In this document: positions 9,137 to 16,209 of the stretch, in pieces
Position numbering within the stretch: position 1 is the stretch's first letter
Layout of the letters: every line of letters starts with the position of its first letter
Source of the DNA: Holophagales bacterium
GTDB lineage: Bacteria; Acidobacteriota; Thermoanaerobaculia; Multivoradales; Multivoraceae
Assembly: GCA_009837885.1 (NCBI GenBank)
Contig: VXSP01000043.1
Coordinates: 165,998-199,707, forward strand
Direction: 5' to 3'
Length of the DNA stretch: 33,710 bases
Notes under the pieces: model-generated
Told to the model about the DNA's origin: nothing
The model's input: only the letters and a program-made list of their open reading frames with translations
The model's database searches: none
Made by a program: the position numbers and the translations under genes

Positions 9137-9619
9137 TCAGCGCAGGGCGAGCGCGATGATGCCACCGACCATCGGCGCCATCAGGGCTAGCACGGTACCG
9201 AACATCCACTTGAGTGCCCTCAGCTCGCTCCTGAACTCGCCCCGCAGCCCGTCGATCTCGCCCCGTAGCCCGCTCATCTCGCCCCTCAGCCCGTCCATCT
9301 GGCCGGCGATCTCCTGGCGGAAGCTCTCGAAGCGGTCCCTGACCTCCTGCCGCAGGGCTTCCATCGCCCTTTCGAGAGCGTCGATGCGGGCTGAGTTCTG
9401 CGCCACAGTCGTCGCGAGATCGCTCAGGTCGGCGCGGACTTCGGCGATGTCCTTCGTCAGCGCGCCCTGGACCGAAGCGAGATCCTGCTTCGTTGCCAGC
9501 GCTTCCTGACTGTCACCGATCATCTGGAGGAGTGCCTCCGCCTGAACTGGGTCGAAACCGGCTGCTTCGAGCCGTCGTCTGTCCGCCTTGGCGGACGATC
9601 CTACCGCGTAGCGTTCCAT
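9137..9619 (-). CDS. DUF1640-like coiled-coil protein with C-terminal membrane anchor
   Basis: This 160-residue protein resembles the DUF1640/CCDC90-like group. It has an N-terminal helix with FDPVQAEALLQMI (about 23-35), then LATKQDLASVQ and a long heptad-rich coiled coil (about 45-130), and ends in one transmembrane helix (about 136-157, MFGTVLALMAPMVGGIIALAL). The topology suggests a tail-anchored inner-membrane protein with a cytoplasmic coiled coil. No enzyme motif is visible and the function is unknown. A strong AGGAGG (complement of 9627-9632) lies 7 bases before the ATG at 9619. It is divergent from the LolA-like gene, with 107 bp between the starts. Confidence 0.75.
   Translation of the reverse strand: MERYAVGSSAKADRRRLEAAGFDPVQAEALLQMIGDSQEALATKQDLASVQGALTKDIAEVRADLSDLATTVAQNSARIDALERAMEALRQEVRDRFESFRQEIAGQMDGLRGEMSGLRGEIDGLRGEFRSELRALKWMFGTVLALMAPMVGGIIALALR
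9236..9298 (-). repeat. 21-bp tandem repeat encoding coiled-coil heptads
   Basis: Three adjacent 21-bp units (9236-9256, 9257-9277, 9278-9298) encode successive heptads of the form xGLRGEx in the coiled-coil protein. This is consistent with recent heptad duplication. Each unit adds exactly one heptad, so copy changes keep the coil in register. Confidence 0.85.
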
Positions 9620-9707
9620 GTCTGAGCCTCCTGCTGACCAAGACGGATCTCGGGCGCTCGAGCCGGGTCGCGCAGCGTCTGCCTGGAGGTCGAGGAAGTC
9701 GCCCCGT

Positions 9708-9716
9708 TGCTATAGT
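9708..9716 (+). promoter_or_regulatory. Extended -10 promoter element before the LolA-like gene
   Basis: TGC followed by TATAGT forms an extended -10 element (TGn plus hexamer); no good -35 is visible. Transcription would start near 9723, about four bases before the GTG start at 9727, and no ribosome-binding site precedes that codon. This suggests a nearly leaderless message. Confidence 0.5.
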
Positions 9717-9726
9717 GCTCGCTCGC

Positions 9727-10491
9727 GTGAACAGGTCCTTCCCCTCGGCGAGTTTCCTGCTCGTGGTCGCAGCGGTTCTCGCCGCAGCCGCAGCGGCGGC
9801 TCAGCCGGCCGACCCCCCGCTCGACGTGTTGATGCGCGCCACCGACGACGCGATGCGGGGCGACTCCAGCGAGAGCCGGATCACCATGCGGATCAGGACG
9901 GAGCGCTGGCAGCGCGAGTTGCGTCTCCACGTCGTCTCGGAGGGCACCGAGACGGCTCTGGTACGGATCGAAGCACCGGCGAAGGAGCGCGGCACGGCCA
10001 CACTCAAGGTCGAGCAGAACATCTGGAACTACCTGCCCAAGGTCGACCGGACGATCAAGGTGCCGGGGTCGATGATGCAGGCGGCGTGGATGGGCAGTCA
10101 CTTCACGAACGACGACCTGGTCCACGAGTCCCGCTACAGCGAGGATTTCGAGTGCGCCTACCGGGAACGCCCGGCGGACGCCTCTGGCCATTGGCTGGTG
10201 CGCTGCATCCCGCTGCCGGATGCTCCGGTCGTGTGGGGCGCGATCGACGCCCGGTTTCGGGCGCAGGACATGCTGCTCGACCAGGCCGAGTACTTCGACG
10301 AGCGGGAACGTCTGGTGCGCACGATCCGCTACGAGGACTTCGGTCCGCTGGGGGGCAGGACGCTGCCGCGGCGGATGCGGGTGATTCCGGCGGACGATCC
10401 GGACGAGTTCACCGAGATCGTCTACGAGGAACACGCGTTCAACGTCGATCTGCCGCCGGGCACCTTCTCGCTGCGGTCCCTGCGGCAGTAA
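9727..10491 (+). CDS. Outer membrane lipoprotein-sorting protein (LolA-like)
   Basis: This 254-residue periplasmic protein has a signal peptide (about 1-27, a long Ala-rich core ending near AAAAQ). The mature part matches the LolA-like family named outer membrane lipoprotein-sorting protein: RITMRIRTERWQREL near 43, a conserved IWNYLPKVDRTIKVPGSMM near 99, then AAWMGSHFTNDDLVHESRYSEDF near 118, the family's most recognisable stretch. The fold should be an open beta-barrel that carries an acyl chain or lipid. I chose GTG 9727 because it gives a clean signal peptide; the open frame extends upstream to 9493 but without a signal sequence. It heads a same-strand run with two FtsX-type permeases, an ATPase and an outer-membrane barrel. 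I infer that it carries cargo between the inner-membrane ABC complex and the outer membrane. Confidence 0.88.
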   Translation: MNRSFPSASFLLVVAAVLAAAAAAAQPADPPLDVLMRATDDAMRGDSSESRITMRIRTERWQRELRLHVVSEGTETALVRIEAPAKERGTATLKVEQNIWNYLPKVDRTIKVPGSMMQAAWMGSHFTNDDLVHESRYSEDFECAYRERPADASGHWLVRCIPLPDAPVVWGAIDARFRAQDMLLDQAEYFDERERLVRTIRYEDFGPLGGRTLPRRMRVIPADDPDEFTEIVYEEHAFNVDLPPGTFSLRSLRQ

Positions 10492-10571
10492 GGCATCCGT
10501 CGAGGTCAGCCGGATGAAGACGGAGTCGAGCCGCCTCGATCAACAGGACTACGAGTGATTTCAGGCGCCGC

Positions 10572-11798
10572 ATGAAGATACTCCGCATGGCCTGGCGTAA
10601 TCTGTGGCGGAACGGCCGCCGCACGCTGGTCACCGTCGCCGCGATGACCCTGGCCCTGTGGAGCATGGTGCTCTACACCTCGCTGATGGAGGGGATGCTG
10701 GGCAGTATGGAGACCACCCTCCTCGACGTGGAGCTGGGGGAGATCCAGGTCCACGCCGACGGCTACCGGGAACGGCCGTCCATCTGGGAACGGATCGAAG
10801 ATCCGGATGCGCTGCTCCGGGCCCTGGACGAGACCGGGCTGCGGTCGACCGCGCGCCTGCTCGGCGGCGCCCTGGTCGCTTCGGGCGACGTCTCGACCGG
10901 CGCCCTGCTCAAGGGTTTGCGCCCGGAGCGCGACGCCCTGGTCAGCGAAGTCCATCAGCGCCTCGATCGGGGAGAGTGGCTCGATCCGGCGGATGCGAAG
11001 GGCGTCGTGCTCGGCTACCGGCTGGCCCGGACGCTGGCTGTCGAGGTCGGCGACGAACTCGTGGCGCTCAGCCAGGCGACCGACGGCAGCATGGCGAACG
11101 ACCTCTTCCGGGTGCGCGGCGTGCTCCAGAGCCTGAGCGAGGAGACCGACCGCGCGACCGTGTTCCTGCTCGAGGACGAGTTCCGCGGCTTCTTCGCGCT
11201 GGAAGACGGCGCCCACCGGGTCATTGTCCGCAGCTCCGAGGGTCAGGATCTGGCCGCCGCCGCGGGCCTCGTCGAGCAGGCCGCGGCCATGAGCGCGCCC
11301 GGCGTCGAGGTCAGGAGCTGGCGCGACCTGCTGCCGGGCCTGGCGAACGTCTTCGACTCGGCACAAGCCGCGGTCCAGGTCGTGGCGTTCGTCGTATACG
11401 TCGTGATCGCGATCCTCATCCTGAACGCGATGCTGACGGCCGTCTTCGAGCGGATCCGGGAGTTCGGGGTGCTGAAGGCGATCGGCGTCTCGCCGCGGCG
11501 GGTGCTGGCGCTGATCCTGGTCGAGGGCGCGCTGCAGTCGGCGCTGGCGATCGGCATCGGTCTGGTCGCCAGCCTGCCCGCGCTCTGGTTCGTCACGACG
11601 CGCGGGATCGACGTCGGCGGCCTGGGCGGAACGGCGATCATGGGCGTCGCGATGGATCAGATCTGGACCGGCGCCGTCTCGCCGCTGACGATTGCCGGGC
11701 CCGTGTTCATCCTGCTCTTCGTCGCGGGCGTGGCGGTGCTGTTTCCGGCGATCAAGGCGGCCCGGATCAACCCGATCGAGGCCATCCACCACCAGTAG
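10572..11798 (+). CDS. ABC transporter permease, FtsX/LolCE/MacB type (first of pair)
   Basis: This 408-residue protein has the layout of MacB/LolC-type permeases: one N-terminal membrane helix (about 18-38), a large periplasmic domain (about 40-265), then an FtsX domain with three helices (about 270-295, 318-345, 375-398). The N-terminal AWRNLWRNGRRT and the cytoplasmic-loop motif ERIREFGVLKAIGVSPRRVL near 293 are typical of this family. Such permeases work as mechanotransmitters, extracting lipoproteins or powering periplasmic partners, and seldom move solutes across the membrane. The second permease begins 24 bp after its stop. The 80 bp before it (10492-10571) holds nothing I can recognise. 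Confidence 0.88.
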   Translation: MKILRMAWRNLWRNGRRTLVTVAAMTLALWSMVLYTSLMEGMLGSMETTLLDVELGEIQVHADGYRERPSIWERIEDPDALLRALDETGLRSTARLLGGALVASGDVSTGALLKGLRPERDALVSEVHQRLDRGEWLDPADAKGVVLGYRLARTLAVEVGDELVALSQATDGSMANDLFRVRGVLQSLSEETDRATVFLLEDEFRGFFALEDGAHRVIVRSSEGQDLAAAAGLVEQAAAMSAPGVEVRSWRDLLPGLANVFDSAQAAVQVVAFVVYVVIAILILNAMLTAVFERIREFGVLKAIGVSPRRVLALILVEGALQSALAIGIGLVASLPALWFVTTRGIDVGGLGGTAIMGVAMDQIWTGAVSPLTIAGPVFILLFVAGVAVLFPAIKAARINPIEAIHHQ

Positions 11799-11822
11799 CG
11801 GGACGAGGAAGGGAAGACGAGC

Positions 11823-13070
11823 ATGAGCGGACCCAACGTGGCAACCCTGGCCTGGCGCAACCTGTGGCGCAATCGCCGGCGCACCCTGCTGACCCTGGGC
11901 TCGATCGTCTTCGGCGTGTTCCTCGCCGTCGTGTTCACCGCCATGCAGGACAAGAACTGGAAGGACATGATCGACCTCGCTGCCCGCCTCGGCGGCGGTC
12001 ACGTCAGCCTCCAGCATCCCGAGTACCTCGACAAGCCGACGCTGACCCGCACGGTCGTTCGCGGCGAGGCGCTCGAGGCCGCGCTCGAGTCGGAGGCCCG
12101 CCGCATCCAGCACGCCGTCGACCGGGTCATCGGTCCGACCATGCTGGCGACGGCGGGTGAGACCTTCAGCGCCGCCTTCATCGCCTTCGATCCGGAGGCC
12201 GAGGACGAGACGACGCTCTCGATCCTAGAGGCGATCGACGAGGGCTCGGCTCTCGAGCCGGGCGACCGGAACGGCGTGATCCTGGGCCACCGTCTGGCCA
12301 GCAACCTGGGGATGGAGCTGGGCGACAAGGTGGTCTACACGCTGACGGACAAGCACGGAGAGATCGTGAGCGGTCTGGCGAGGTTGCGGGGGACGCTCCG
12401 GACCAACGCGCCGACGGTCGACGGCGGCTTCTGCCTGCTGCCGATCGACACCGTGCGCGACCTGCTCGGCTACGGCGAGGACGAGGCGACCCTGGTCGCC
12501 GTGTTCGTGGAGGATCAGCGGAGGAGTGCCGGCGTCGCCGGCCGGCTCGGTCGCGAGCTCGGCGGGACGGCGGCAGCGGTTCCCTGGAACACGAGTCAGC
12601 CGCAACTGGCGGCGTTCATCGCGCTCAAGGTGGGCGGGGCGGTGATCATGGAGATCCTGATCGCGATCCTGGTCGCGGCCGGCATCTTCAACACGATGTT
12701 CGTCAGCGTGATGGAGCGGTTGCGGGAGTTCGGGATCATGCTGGCGATCGGCTGGAGCCCGGGCCGGCTGTTCCGGATGATCATGATGGAGAGTGCGTGG
12801 CTTGCCGTGCTCGGTCTGGCCGGCGCCTTCCTGATCACCCTGGGCCCCTACCTCTACCTGTCGTCCACCGGCCTCGACATGACCGCGATCTACGGCGGCA
12901 CGGTGGAAGTAGCGGGCGTTGGCCTGGATCCGGTGCTCAAGGTCGGCATCTTCCCGCGCAACGCGGTGCTGATCGCGCTGTTCGCGGTGCTGGCGACCAT
13001 CGCCTCCGGGATCTACCCGGCCTGGCGCGCGGGTCGCGTACAGCCGGTCGAGACGATCAAGGTGGTGTGA
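11823..13070 (+). CDS. ABC transporter permease, FtsX/LolCE/MacB type (second of pair)
   Basis: This 415-residue protein is a paralogue of the upstream permease, sharing the opening pattern LAWRNLWRNRRRTLLTLGS, a periplasmic domain (about 45-270) and an FtsX core with MERLREFGIMLAIGWSPGRLF near 297. Four membrane helices are visible (about 20-40, 275-298, 322-342, 385-405). Two different permeases beside one ATPase gene parallels LolC/LolE with LolD, so a heterodimeric membrane part is likely. The ATPase begins two bases after its stop codon, indicating tight translational linkage. I expect it to hand cargo to the LolA-like protein encoded upstream; the cargo, lipoprotein or lipid, is not shown by sequence. 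Confidence 0.88.
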   Translation: MSGPNVATLAWRNLWRNRRRTLLTLGSIVFGVFLAVVFTAMQDKNWKDMIDLAARLGGGHVSLQHPEYLDKPTLTRTVVRGEALEAALESEARRIQHAVDRVIGPTMLATAGETFSAAFIAFDPEAEDETTLSILEAIDEGSALEPGDRNGVILGHRLASNLGMELGDKVVYTLTDKHGEIVSGLARLRGTLRTNAPTVDGGFCLLPIDTVRDLLGYGEDEATLVAVFVEDQRRSAGVAGRLGRELGGTAAAVPWNTSQPQLAAFIALKVGGAVIMEILIAILVAAGIFNTMFVSVMERLREFGIMLAIGWSPGRLFRMIMMESAWLAVLGLAGAFLITLGPYLYLSSTGLDMTAIYGGTVEVAGVGLDPVLKVGIFPRNAVLIALFAVLATIASGIYPAWRAGRVQPVETIKVV

Positions 13071-13071
13071 C

Positions 13072-13764
13072 GTGGGGGCCGAGCCGATCATCTCGCTGCG
13101 CGACGTCACCAAGGTCTACCGCCAGGGCAGCGTCGACGTACATGCCCTGAGGGGCCTGACGATGGACGTCGAAGCCGGCGAGTTCACGGCGATCTGCGGG
13201 CCTTCGGGCTCCGGCAAGACGACGATGCTCAACCTGATCGGCGCCCTCGACGCGATGACCTCGGGATCGATCGTGCTCGAGGGACGGGAACTGGCGAGCC
13301 TGAACAAGAAGGAGTTGAGCGAACTCCGCCGCGACCGGATCGGCTTCGTGTTCCAGGCCTACAACCTGATGCCGGTCCTGACCGCCTACGAGAACGCCGA
13401 GATGGTGCTCTGGGTTCAGGGCGTCGACGGGCCGAGCCGGCGCGAGCGGGTGATGGGCCTGCTCGAGCAGGTGGGCCTCAAGGGCATGGAGAACCGGCGA
13501 CCCTCGGAACTTTCGGGCGGGCAGCAGCAGCGGGTCGCGATCGCCCGCGCCATCGCCAGCAACCCGGTCGTGGTGCTCGCCGACGAGCCGACCGCCAATG
13601 TCGACTCGGAGACCGCGGAGACGCTGCTCGACCTGATGGAGGAGCTGAACCGGGAGCAGGGCGTGACCTTCGTGTTCTCGACCCATGATCCGCAGGTGAT
13701 GGAGCGCGCGCGCCGGGTGGTCCGGCTGGTTGATGGAAGGGTCGCGAGCGACGAGCGTCGGTGA
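13072..13764 (+). CDS. ABC transporter ATP-binding protein, LolD/MacB type
   Basis: This 230-residue ATPase has complete motifs: Walker A GPSGSGKTT near residue 43, Q-loop VFQAYNLMPVL near 93, signature LSGGQQQRVAIARAI near 145, Walker B VVLADEPTANVD near 167, and switch His in STHDPQVM near 204. The length and the MPVLTAYEN segment after the Q-loop fit the LolD/MacB/FtsE clade that partners FtsX-type permeases. The GTG start lies two bases after the second permease's stop. The outer-membrane barrel frame opens inside its last 32 bases. It should energise the permease pair; unlike the Pst ATPases further along, no motif is degenerate, so a normal homodimer is expected. Confidence 0.93.
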   Translation: MGAEPIISLRDVTKVYRQGSVDVHALRGLTMDVEAGEFTAICGPSGSGKTTMLNLIGALDAMTSGSIVLEGRELASLNKKELSELRRDRIGFVFQAYNLMPVLTAYENAEMVLWVQGVDGPSRRERVMGLLEQVGLKGMENRRPSELSGGQQQRVAIARAIASNPVVVLADEPTANVDSETAETLLDLMEELNREQGVTFVFSTHDPQVMERARRVVRLVDGRVASDERR

Positions 13765-15022
13765 CCTGTTGCGGCTCGCCGCCGCCGGTGGGCTGCTGCT
13801 TGGAGCCGTGTCGCCGGCCACCGGACAGACGGTGGTGGGCGGCGACGTACGCGTCTTCGCCTTCCGGGTGCTGGAGGAGACGGAACTGGCCGGCGACGGG
13901 GAGCCGGCCGAAGAGAACGGCGCGGCGGCCGGGGCCGGCGGGGTCGAACTCGGCATCCTGAGGCTCAAGCTCGACTCTCGCTGGCGGGCTTCATCCGGGA
14001 ATCGCTTCCGTTTCGAGCTGCACGGGCTGGCGCAGGCCACGTCGCCGCCCGGAAGCGGAGCGGTGACCTCGATAGCCACCGGCGGTACGCGGCGCTTCTT
14101 CGACCTGGAGCGGGACTCCTTCAGTGGCGGCGATGTGGCCGGAACGACGGAGATCGACCGTCTGAACCTGCGCTGGGACCGGCCCGGGTTCCGGATGGTC
14201 CTGGGCCGCCAGGCGATCACCTGGGGCGTGAACTACTTCTGGCCGGTCCTCGACCTGTTCGCGCCGTTCGCGCCGCAGCGCGTCGACCGGGACTACAAGC
14301 CAGGAGTCGACGCCCTCCGCTTCACCGTTCCGGTGGGCGACTTCTCCGAGGTCGAGGTCATCGCTGCCGGTCAGGGAACGCGCACGCCGGACGATCTCAG
14401 CTTCGCCTCGCTCGGCCGCTTCCACAGCGAACTGGGCGAGGGCCCCTCGAGCATCGACTTCGGCTACATGGTGGGCGGCTTTCACCGGGACTTCGTTCTC
14501 GGCGGCTTCTTCGCGGCCGACGTCCGCGGCACGGGCCTGCGCGGCGAGGTCTCCTGGACCAGTCCGGGCTGCGATGCGGAGAGCAACCACCCCGTGTTTG
14601 GCTGCGGTGACTTCTGGCGTTTCACGGTGGGCGTCGACCGCCTGCTGACGCCGCGGCTGACCCTGATCGCCGAGGCGAGCTGGAACGGCTTCGGCGCCGG
14701 TGGGGCGGCGGACTACGAACGGCTTGCCGAGACTGACCGGGTGCGGCGGGGCGAAGTCGTCTCGCTCGGCCGGCGCTACGCCGGGCTCTCACTGGCCTGG
14801 CAGGCCCACCCGCTGCTGACCGTCAGCGGCGCCGTGCTCTACAACCGGGAGGATTCCTCGGCCCTGTTCCAGCCCGGCATCACCTGGTCCGTGTCCGACC
14901 ACGTGTCGTTTGGCGCGGGCTTGATCGCCTCGACGGGACGCGGCATCCGCGACGGTGTCCTCGGCAGTGAGTACGGGGCGGTGCCGGTGGTGGCCTGGTC
15001 GTCCCTGACCGCGTACTTCTAG
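13733..15022 (+). CDS. Outer-membrane beta-barrel protein of the LolA-like/ABC module
   Basis: This protein of about 429 residues has a signal peptide ending near SPATGQ (about residue 32). The rest consists of alternating polar and hydrophobic strands with frequent aromatic girdles (FRFELHGLAQ, FRMVLGRQAITWGVNYFW, LSLAWQAHPLLTVSGAVLYN) and a terminal Phe (LTAYF), the usual outer-membrane insertion signal. I cannot place it in a named porin family with confidence; a DUF1302-like or generic barrel is possible. The ATG at 13733 overlaps the ATPase gene by 32 bases; a TTG at 13769, just after the ATPase stop, would also keep the signal peptide. Two Cys residues (SPGCDAES and VFGCGDF) may form an extracellular disulfide. 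Context suggests it receives or exposes cargo delivered by the LolA-like protein. Confidence 0.75.
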   Translation: MEGSRATSVGDLLRLAAAGGLLLGAVSPATGQTVVGGDVRVFAFRVLEETELAGDGEPAEENGAAAGAGGVELGILRLKLDSRWRASSGNRFRFELHGLAQATSPPGSGAVTSIATGGTRRFFDLERDSFSGGDVAGTTEIDRLNLRWDRPGFRMVLGRQAITWGVNYFWPVLDLFAPFAPQRVDRDYKPGVDALRFTVPVGDFSEVEVIAAGQGTRTPDDLSFASLGRFHSELGEGPSSIDFGYMVGGFHRDFVLGGFFAADVRGTGLRGEVSWTSPGCDAESNHPVFGCGDFWRFTVGVDRLLTPRLTLIAEASWNGFGAGGAADYERLAETDRVRRGEVVSLGRRYAGLSLAWQAHPLLTVSGAVLYNREDSSALFQPGITWSVSDHVSFGAGLIASTGRGIRDGVLGSEYGAVPVVAWSSLTAYF

Positions 15023-15074
15023 CGCCGCAGGATGGTCGCCGCTTCGCGGCGCGGCTCTCTCAAGGCCGGCGGGG

Positions 15075-15210
15075 ACGCCGGCGCACCCAGTCCTGCGGCG
15101 CAGTCTCTCTCAGGGCCGGCGGGAACCCGTGTGGCGCGATCCCGCGCCACACGCGTCACAGTCCGTGCGCCCGTCATCGGGCGCACGGATGACACGCCGG
15201 CGCACCAGTC
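15075..15210 (+). repeat. Intergenic repeats and two strong hairpins before pstS
   Basis: The 236-bp gap 15023-15258 is non-coding. ACGCCGGCGCACC-type sequence occurs at 15075-15092 and again at 15194-15210 (one base shorter). Between them lie two perfect hairpins, 15128-15153 (11-bp stem CGTGTGGCGCG, loop ATCC) and 15162-15189 (12-bp stem TCCGTGCGCCCG, loop TCAT). A CTCTCA(A/G)GGCCGGCGGG sequence is also duplicated, near 15056 and 15107. There is no T-run, so this looks more like a REP-type palindromic element than a classical terminator, though it could stop or stabilise the upstream barrel transcript. Confidence 0.65.
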
Positions 15211-15215
15211 GCGGA

Positions 15216-15250
15216 TCTTTATGGGTTGTTCACGAACCGTCGGCTACGCT
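15216..15250 (+). promoter_or_regulatory. Candidate Pho box and -10 element of pstS
   Basis: TCTTTAT (15216-15222), four bases, then TGTTCAC (15227-15233) form a heptamer pair with 11-bp period. Eleven bases further on lies the -10-like TACGCT (15245-15250). The same arrangement and the flanking GAA and GGC(TA) are found upstream of phoB. In E. coli the Pho box replaces the -35 at a very similar distance. Transcription would begin near 15257, right at the GTG start of pstS. Confidence 0.75.
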
Positions 15251-15258
15251 CCGCAGGC

Positions 15259-16155
15259 GTGAAAGACCTGACAACGAAACCCGCCCTCGTCCCATGCACC
15301 CTGGCTCTCGCCGCCGCCCTGATTGCCGCCTGCGGCGGCGGTAGCGGCTCCCGCAGCGTGATTCAGAACAAGGGCTCCGACACCCTGGTCAATGTCGCCC
15401 AGGCGTGGGCCGAGGAGTACGCCGCCTTGAGGCCCGGTACCGCGGTCGCGGTAACCGGCGGCGGGTCGGGGACCGGTATCGCCGCGATGATCAACGGCAC
15501 GGTCGACATCGCGAACTCCAGTCGCAAGATGAAGGACTCGGAGCTCGAGCTGGCACGCGGCAACGGCAACGAGCCGATCGAGTTCGTCGTCGGCTACGAC
15601 GCCCTGGCGATCTTCGTCCATCCCGACAACCCGCTGGACGAGATCTCGCTGGAGCAGTTGGCCGCGCTCTACGGCGAGGGCGGCGAGATCGACACCTGGA
15701 GCCAGTACGGCGTCGAGGTGCCGGGCTGCGGCAGCGACGAGATCGTCCGCGTCAGCCGGCAGAACAACTCCGGCACCTACGTGTACTTCCGCGAGGCGGT
15801 GCTCGGCGACCGGCGCGACTTCCGGCTCGGCTCGCGCGACATGCACGGCTCGAAGGACGTGGTCGACCTGGTCGAGAACACGCCCTGCGCGATCGGTTAC
15901 AGCGGCCTCGCCTATGCCAATGACCACGTGAAGATGCCCTGCGTCAGGCAAGGCGAGGACGGCGACTGCGTGTCTCCCACGGTCGAGACCGCGATCGACG
16001 GTTCCTATCCCATCGCGCGCCCGCTGTTCATGTACACCGCGGGCGAGCCCGAGGGCGCGATCGGCGAGTACATCGACTGGGTGCTCAGTGACGAAGGCCA
16101 GTGCATCATCTACGACAAGGGTTACGCGCCGCGCGACGACGTGGACTGTTCCTGA
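15259..16155 (+). CDS. pstS: Phosphate-binding lipoprotein PstS
   Basis: This 298-residue phosphate-binding component of the Pst ABC importer is a lipoprotein: the signal sequence (about 1-22) ends in a lipobox-like LIAAC, followed by a short Gly/Ser linker. The mature part is a type II periplasmic binding protein with PstS marks: NKGSDTL near residue 36 (phosphate contact), GGGSGTGIAAMINGTVDIANSSRKM near 65-90, and RQNNSGTYVYFRE near 167. I chose GTG 15259 since it gives the proper lipoprotein signal and follows the Pho-box promoter; the open frame extends to 15226 but only through promoter sequence. pstC begins 54 bp downstream after overlapping hairpins. Expression should rise under phosphate limitation through PhoB. 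Confidence 0.93.
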   Translation: MKDLTTKPALVPCTLALAAALIAACGGGSGSRSVIQNKGSDTLVNVAQAWAEEYAALRPGTAVAVTGGGSGTGIAAMINGTVDIANSSRKMKDSELELARGNGNEPIEFVVGYDALAIFVHPDNPLDEISLEQLAALYGEGGEIDTWSQYGVEVPGCGSDEIVRVSRQNNSGTYVYFREAVLGDRRDFRLGSRDMHGSKDVVDLVENTPCAIGYSGLAYANDHVKMPCVRQGEDGDCVSPTVETAIDGSYPIARPLFMYTAGEPEGAIGEYIDWVLSDEGQCIIYDKGYAPRDDVDCS

Positions 16156-16172
16156 ACGGGAACAGGCTCCCG
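16146..16172 (+). promoter_or_regulatory. Overlapping hairpins at the pstS-pstC junction
   Basis: Two inverted repeats share bases and cannot both fold. Hairpin A pairs CTGTTCC (16146-16152) with GGAACAG (16159-16165) and its loop contains the pstS stop codon. Hairpin B pairs CGGGA (16157-16161) with TCCCG (16168-16172). Such a structure could protect the pstS message or lower read-through, giving more binding protein than membrane parts. There is no T-run. Confidence 0.5.
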
Positions 16173-16209
16173 GGAATGACGCGGCGTCTCTGGTTCCCCG
16201 GCGGCCGGA

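Noticed and set aside
15128..15189. The hairpins upstream of pstS as a CRISPR array or an intrinsic terminator
   Set aside because: The two stems differ in sequence, there are no regularly spaced identical repeats, and neither stem is followed by a T-run.
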